The notes below the pieces were generated by a model. The model ran no database searches. It was not told where the DNA came from and was given only the letters and a program-made list of their open reading frames with translations. Below are positions 62,925 to 64,000 of a stretch of 64,000 nucleotides of DNA, one piece after another. Origin of the DNA: Aldehydirespirator sp965221215. GTDB lineage: Bacteria; Actinomycetota; Acidimicrobiia; Acidimicrobiales; Aldehydirespiratoraceae. The translations under genes and the position numbers were made by a program. The stretch spans positions 1,736,001 to 1,800,000 of the forward strand of contig OZ244872.1 of NCBI GenBank assembly GCA_965221215.1. The letters are read 5' to 3'. Position 1 is the stretch's first letter. Each line of letters opens with the position of its first letter.

Positions 62925-64000
62925 ATGAGGCGCCCCTACCCGCTCTACCGCGAATCCGGTGTGGAGTGGCTCGGCCAGATTCCCGACCACTGGGAGTTGC
63001 GGCGGCTCGGACGATTCGGCTCGTTCTCAAGGGCGGCGGAGGCACCAAGGAAGACGAGACCGACGACGGCGTGCCCTGTGTGCGCTACGGGGACCTCTAC
63101 ACCCAACACGAGTATCTGATCAAAGACACCCGAGCCCGCATCGCGGAGGGCACCACAGGCAACTACAGAGAGCTCGAATACGGAGATGTCTTGTTCGCTG
63201 GCTCGGGCGAGACCATCGACGAGATCGGGAAGTCGGCCGCCAACCTCATCGAAGGCCGCGCATACTGCGGCGGGGACGTGATCTTGTTCAGGCCAGCGGT
63301 GGAGGCCGACGCGACGTACCTGGGCTACGCGGCCGACTGTCAACCGTCCGTCTACCAGAAGGCATGCATGGGACGCGGCGTCACCGTCATGCACATCTAC
63401 AGCCGCGAACTCAAACAGATGCTCATCCCGCTGCCGCCGCTCGAAGAGCAGCGGGGCATCGCCGCCTTCCTGGACAGTGAAACGGGCAAGATCGACCAAC
63501 TCGTGGACAGGAAGCGCGTCTTGATCGAGCGGCTTGAGGAGTACCGGCAAGCGCTGATCACGCGCACCGTCACGAGGGGCCTTCCGCCGGATGCCGCCCG
63601 CGCCGCCGGCCTCGACCCGCGGCCCCGCCTCAAGCCCTCCGGCGTCGAGTGGCTCGGCGATATCCCCCAGCATTGGAAAGTGCTGCCGTTCCGACGGGTA
63701 CTTCGGGATCCGCTCAAGTATGGCGCCAATGAAGCAGCACACCTCGACGACCCTGATCTTCCACGCTTCATTCGGATTACTGATATCGACAAGGGTGGTC
63801 GGCTACGAGACGAGACGTTTAGATCTCTTCCGGTCCATATAGCGGAGCCCTACCTACTTGAGCATGACGACCTATTACTTGCCCGTAGCGGGTCCGTGGG
63901 ACGCACTTTCCTCTACGACGCGTCATGGGGTCCCTGCGCCTACGCCGGATACCTCATCCGTGCTCGGATGGATCGCGCGGAAGTGATGCCCCAGTTCGTC
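62925..64000 (+). pseudogene. hsdS: hsdS, type I specificity subunit, one-base frameshift, 3' end outside window
   Basis: DNA-recognition subunit. The ATG frame gives PLYRESGVEWLGQIPDHWEL and RRLGRFGSFS, then breaks at ttctcaaggg (63024-63033). A frame one base back gives KGGGGTKEDETDDGVPCVRY, GDLYTQHEYLIKDTRARIAE and onward. Conserved TRD1 end IPLPPLEEQRGIAAFLDSE and the central helices IDQLVDRKRVLIERLEEYRQ are followed by the second TRD, opening PSGVEWLGDIPQHWKVLPFR. Adding one base after ttctc makes one open frame to the window edge. No clear Shine-Dalgarno. Confidence 0.88.

Overview
The window is a high-GC bacterial chromosome segment, most likely from an actinobacterium and possibly the Acidimicrobiia. 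The evidence is the mycobacterial-type order sepIVA-like/DUF177/rpmF/plsX/acpP/rnc/mutM/smc/ftsY/ffh/rpsP/khpA/rimM/trmD, the fused 2-oxoglutarate enzyme Kgd, and heavy use of GTG and TTG starts. The secreted repeat proteins (plant-type LRR, Calx-beta, cadherin-like), choline sulfatase and AMACR-type CoA-transferase would fit a marine or sponge-associated lineage; that is inference. I saw no rRNA, tRNA or CRISPR array.

Layout. 1-4.8 kb: partial adenosine kinase, a DrrAB-like ABC exporter, a decapitated ABC substrate-binding protein with its terminator, and an amidohydrolase. 4.9-23.7 kb: a nearly continuous minus-strand housekeeping block covering tRNA modification, ribosome assembly, SRP targeting, an HtrA protease, SMC, RNase III, fatty acid and phospholipid initiation, L32, a SepIVA-like division protein, CoaD, RsmD, RecG and a FakA-like kinase. 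Many of these genes are joined by 4-nt GTGA/TTGA stop-start overlaps. 23.9-28.9 kb: ATP-type PEP carboxykinase, a cold-shock-like protein, a membrane protein, a CaiB/AMACR enzyme and an MFS transporter. 29-33.2 kb: a thiBPQ thiamine transporter behind a TPP riboswitch, with two 138-bp direct repeats flanking thiB.

33.2-46.9 kb is the accessory core: three very large secreted proteins. The first joins a phosphohistidine-swivel-like segment and a pyruvate-phosphate-dikinase-type ATP-grasp domain to eight Calx-beta repeats; its signal peptide is split by an 11-G tract that puts the best start out of frame. The second is a PQQ-type sugar dehydrogenase with PPC and Calx-beta modules. The third has 29 plant-type leucine-rich repeats. 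The first two share a nearly identical C-terminal cassette and three copies of an unrecognised ~79-residue domain.

47-58.8 kb: choline sulfatase, a zincin, a UvrD-like helicase, a small membrane coiled-coil protein, a proton antiporter with a one-base frameshift, exonuclease III, kgd and a CysQ-like phosphatase. 58.8-64 kb: a decaying type I restriction-modification locus. hsdM is split by an intact IS256-family element with an 8-bp target duplication, a HigA antitoxin sits behind a HigB remnant, and hsdS is frameshifted and leaves the window.

A dispersed ~65-bp intergenic repeat follows several minus-strand genes and has been absorbed into the end of rnc.
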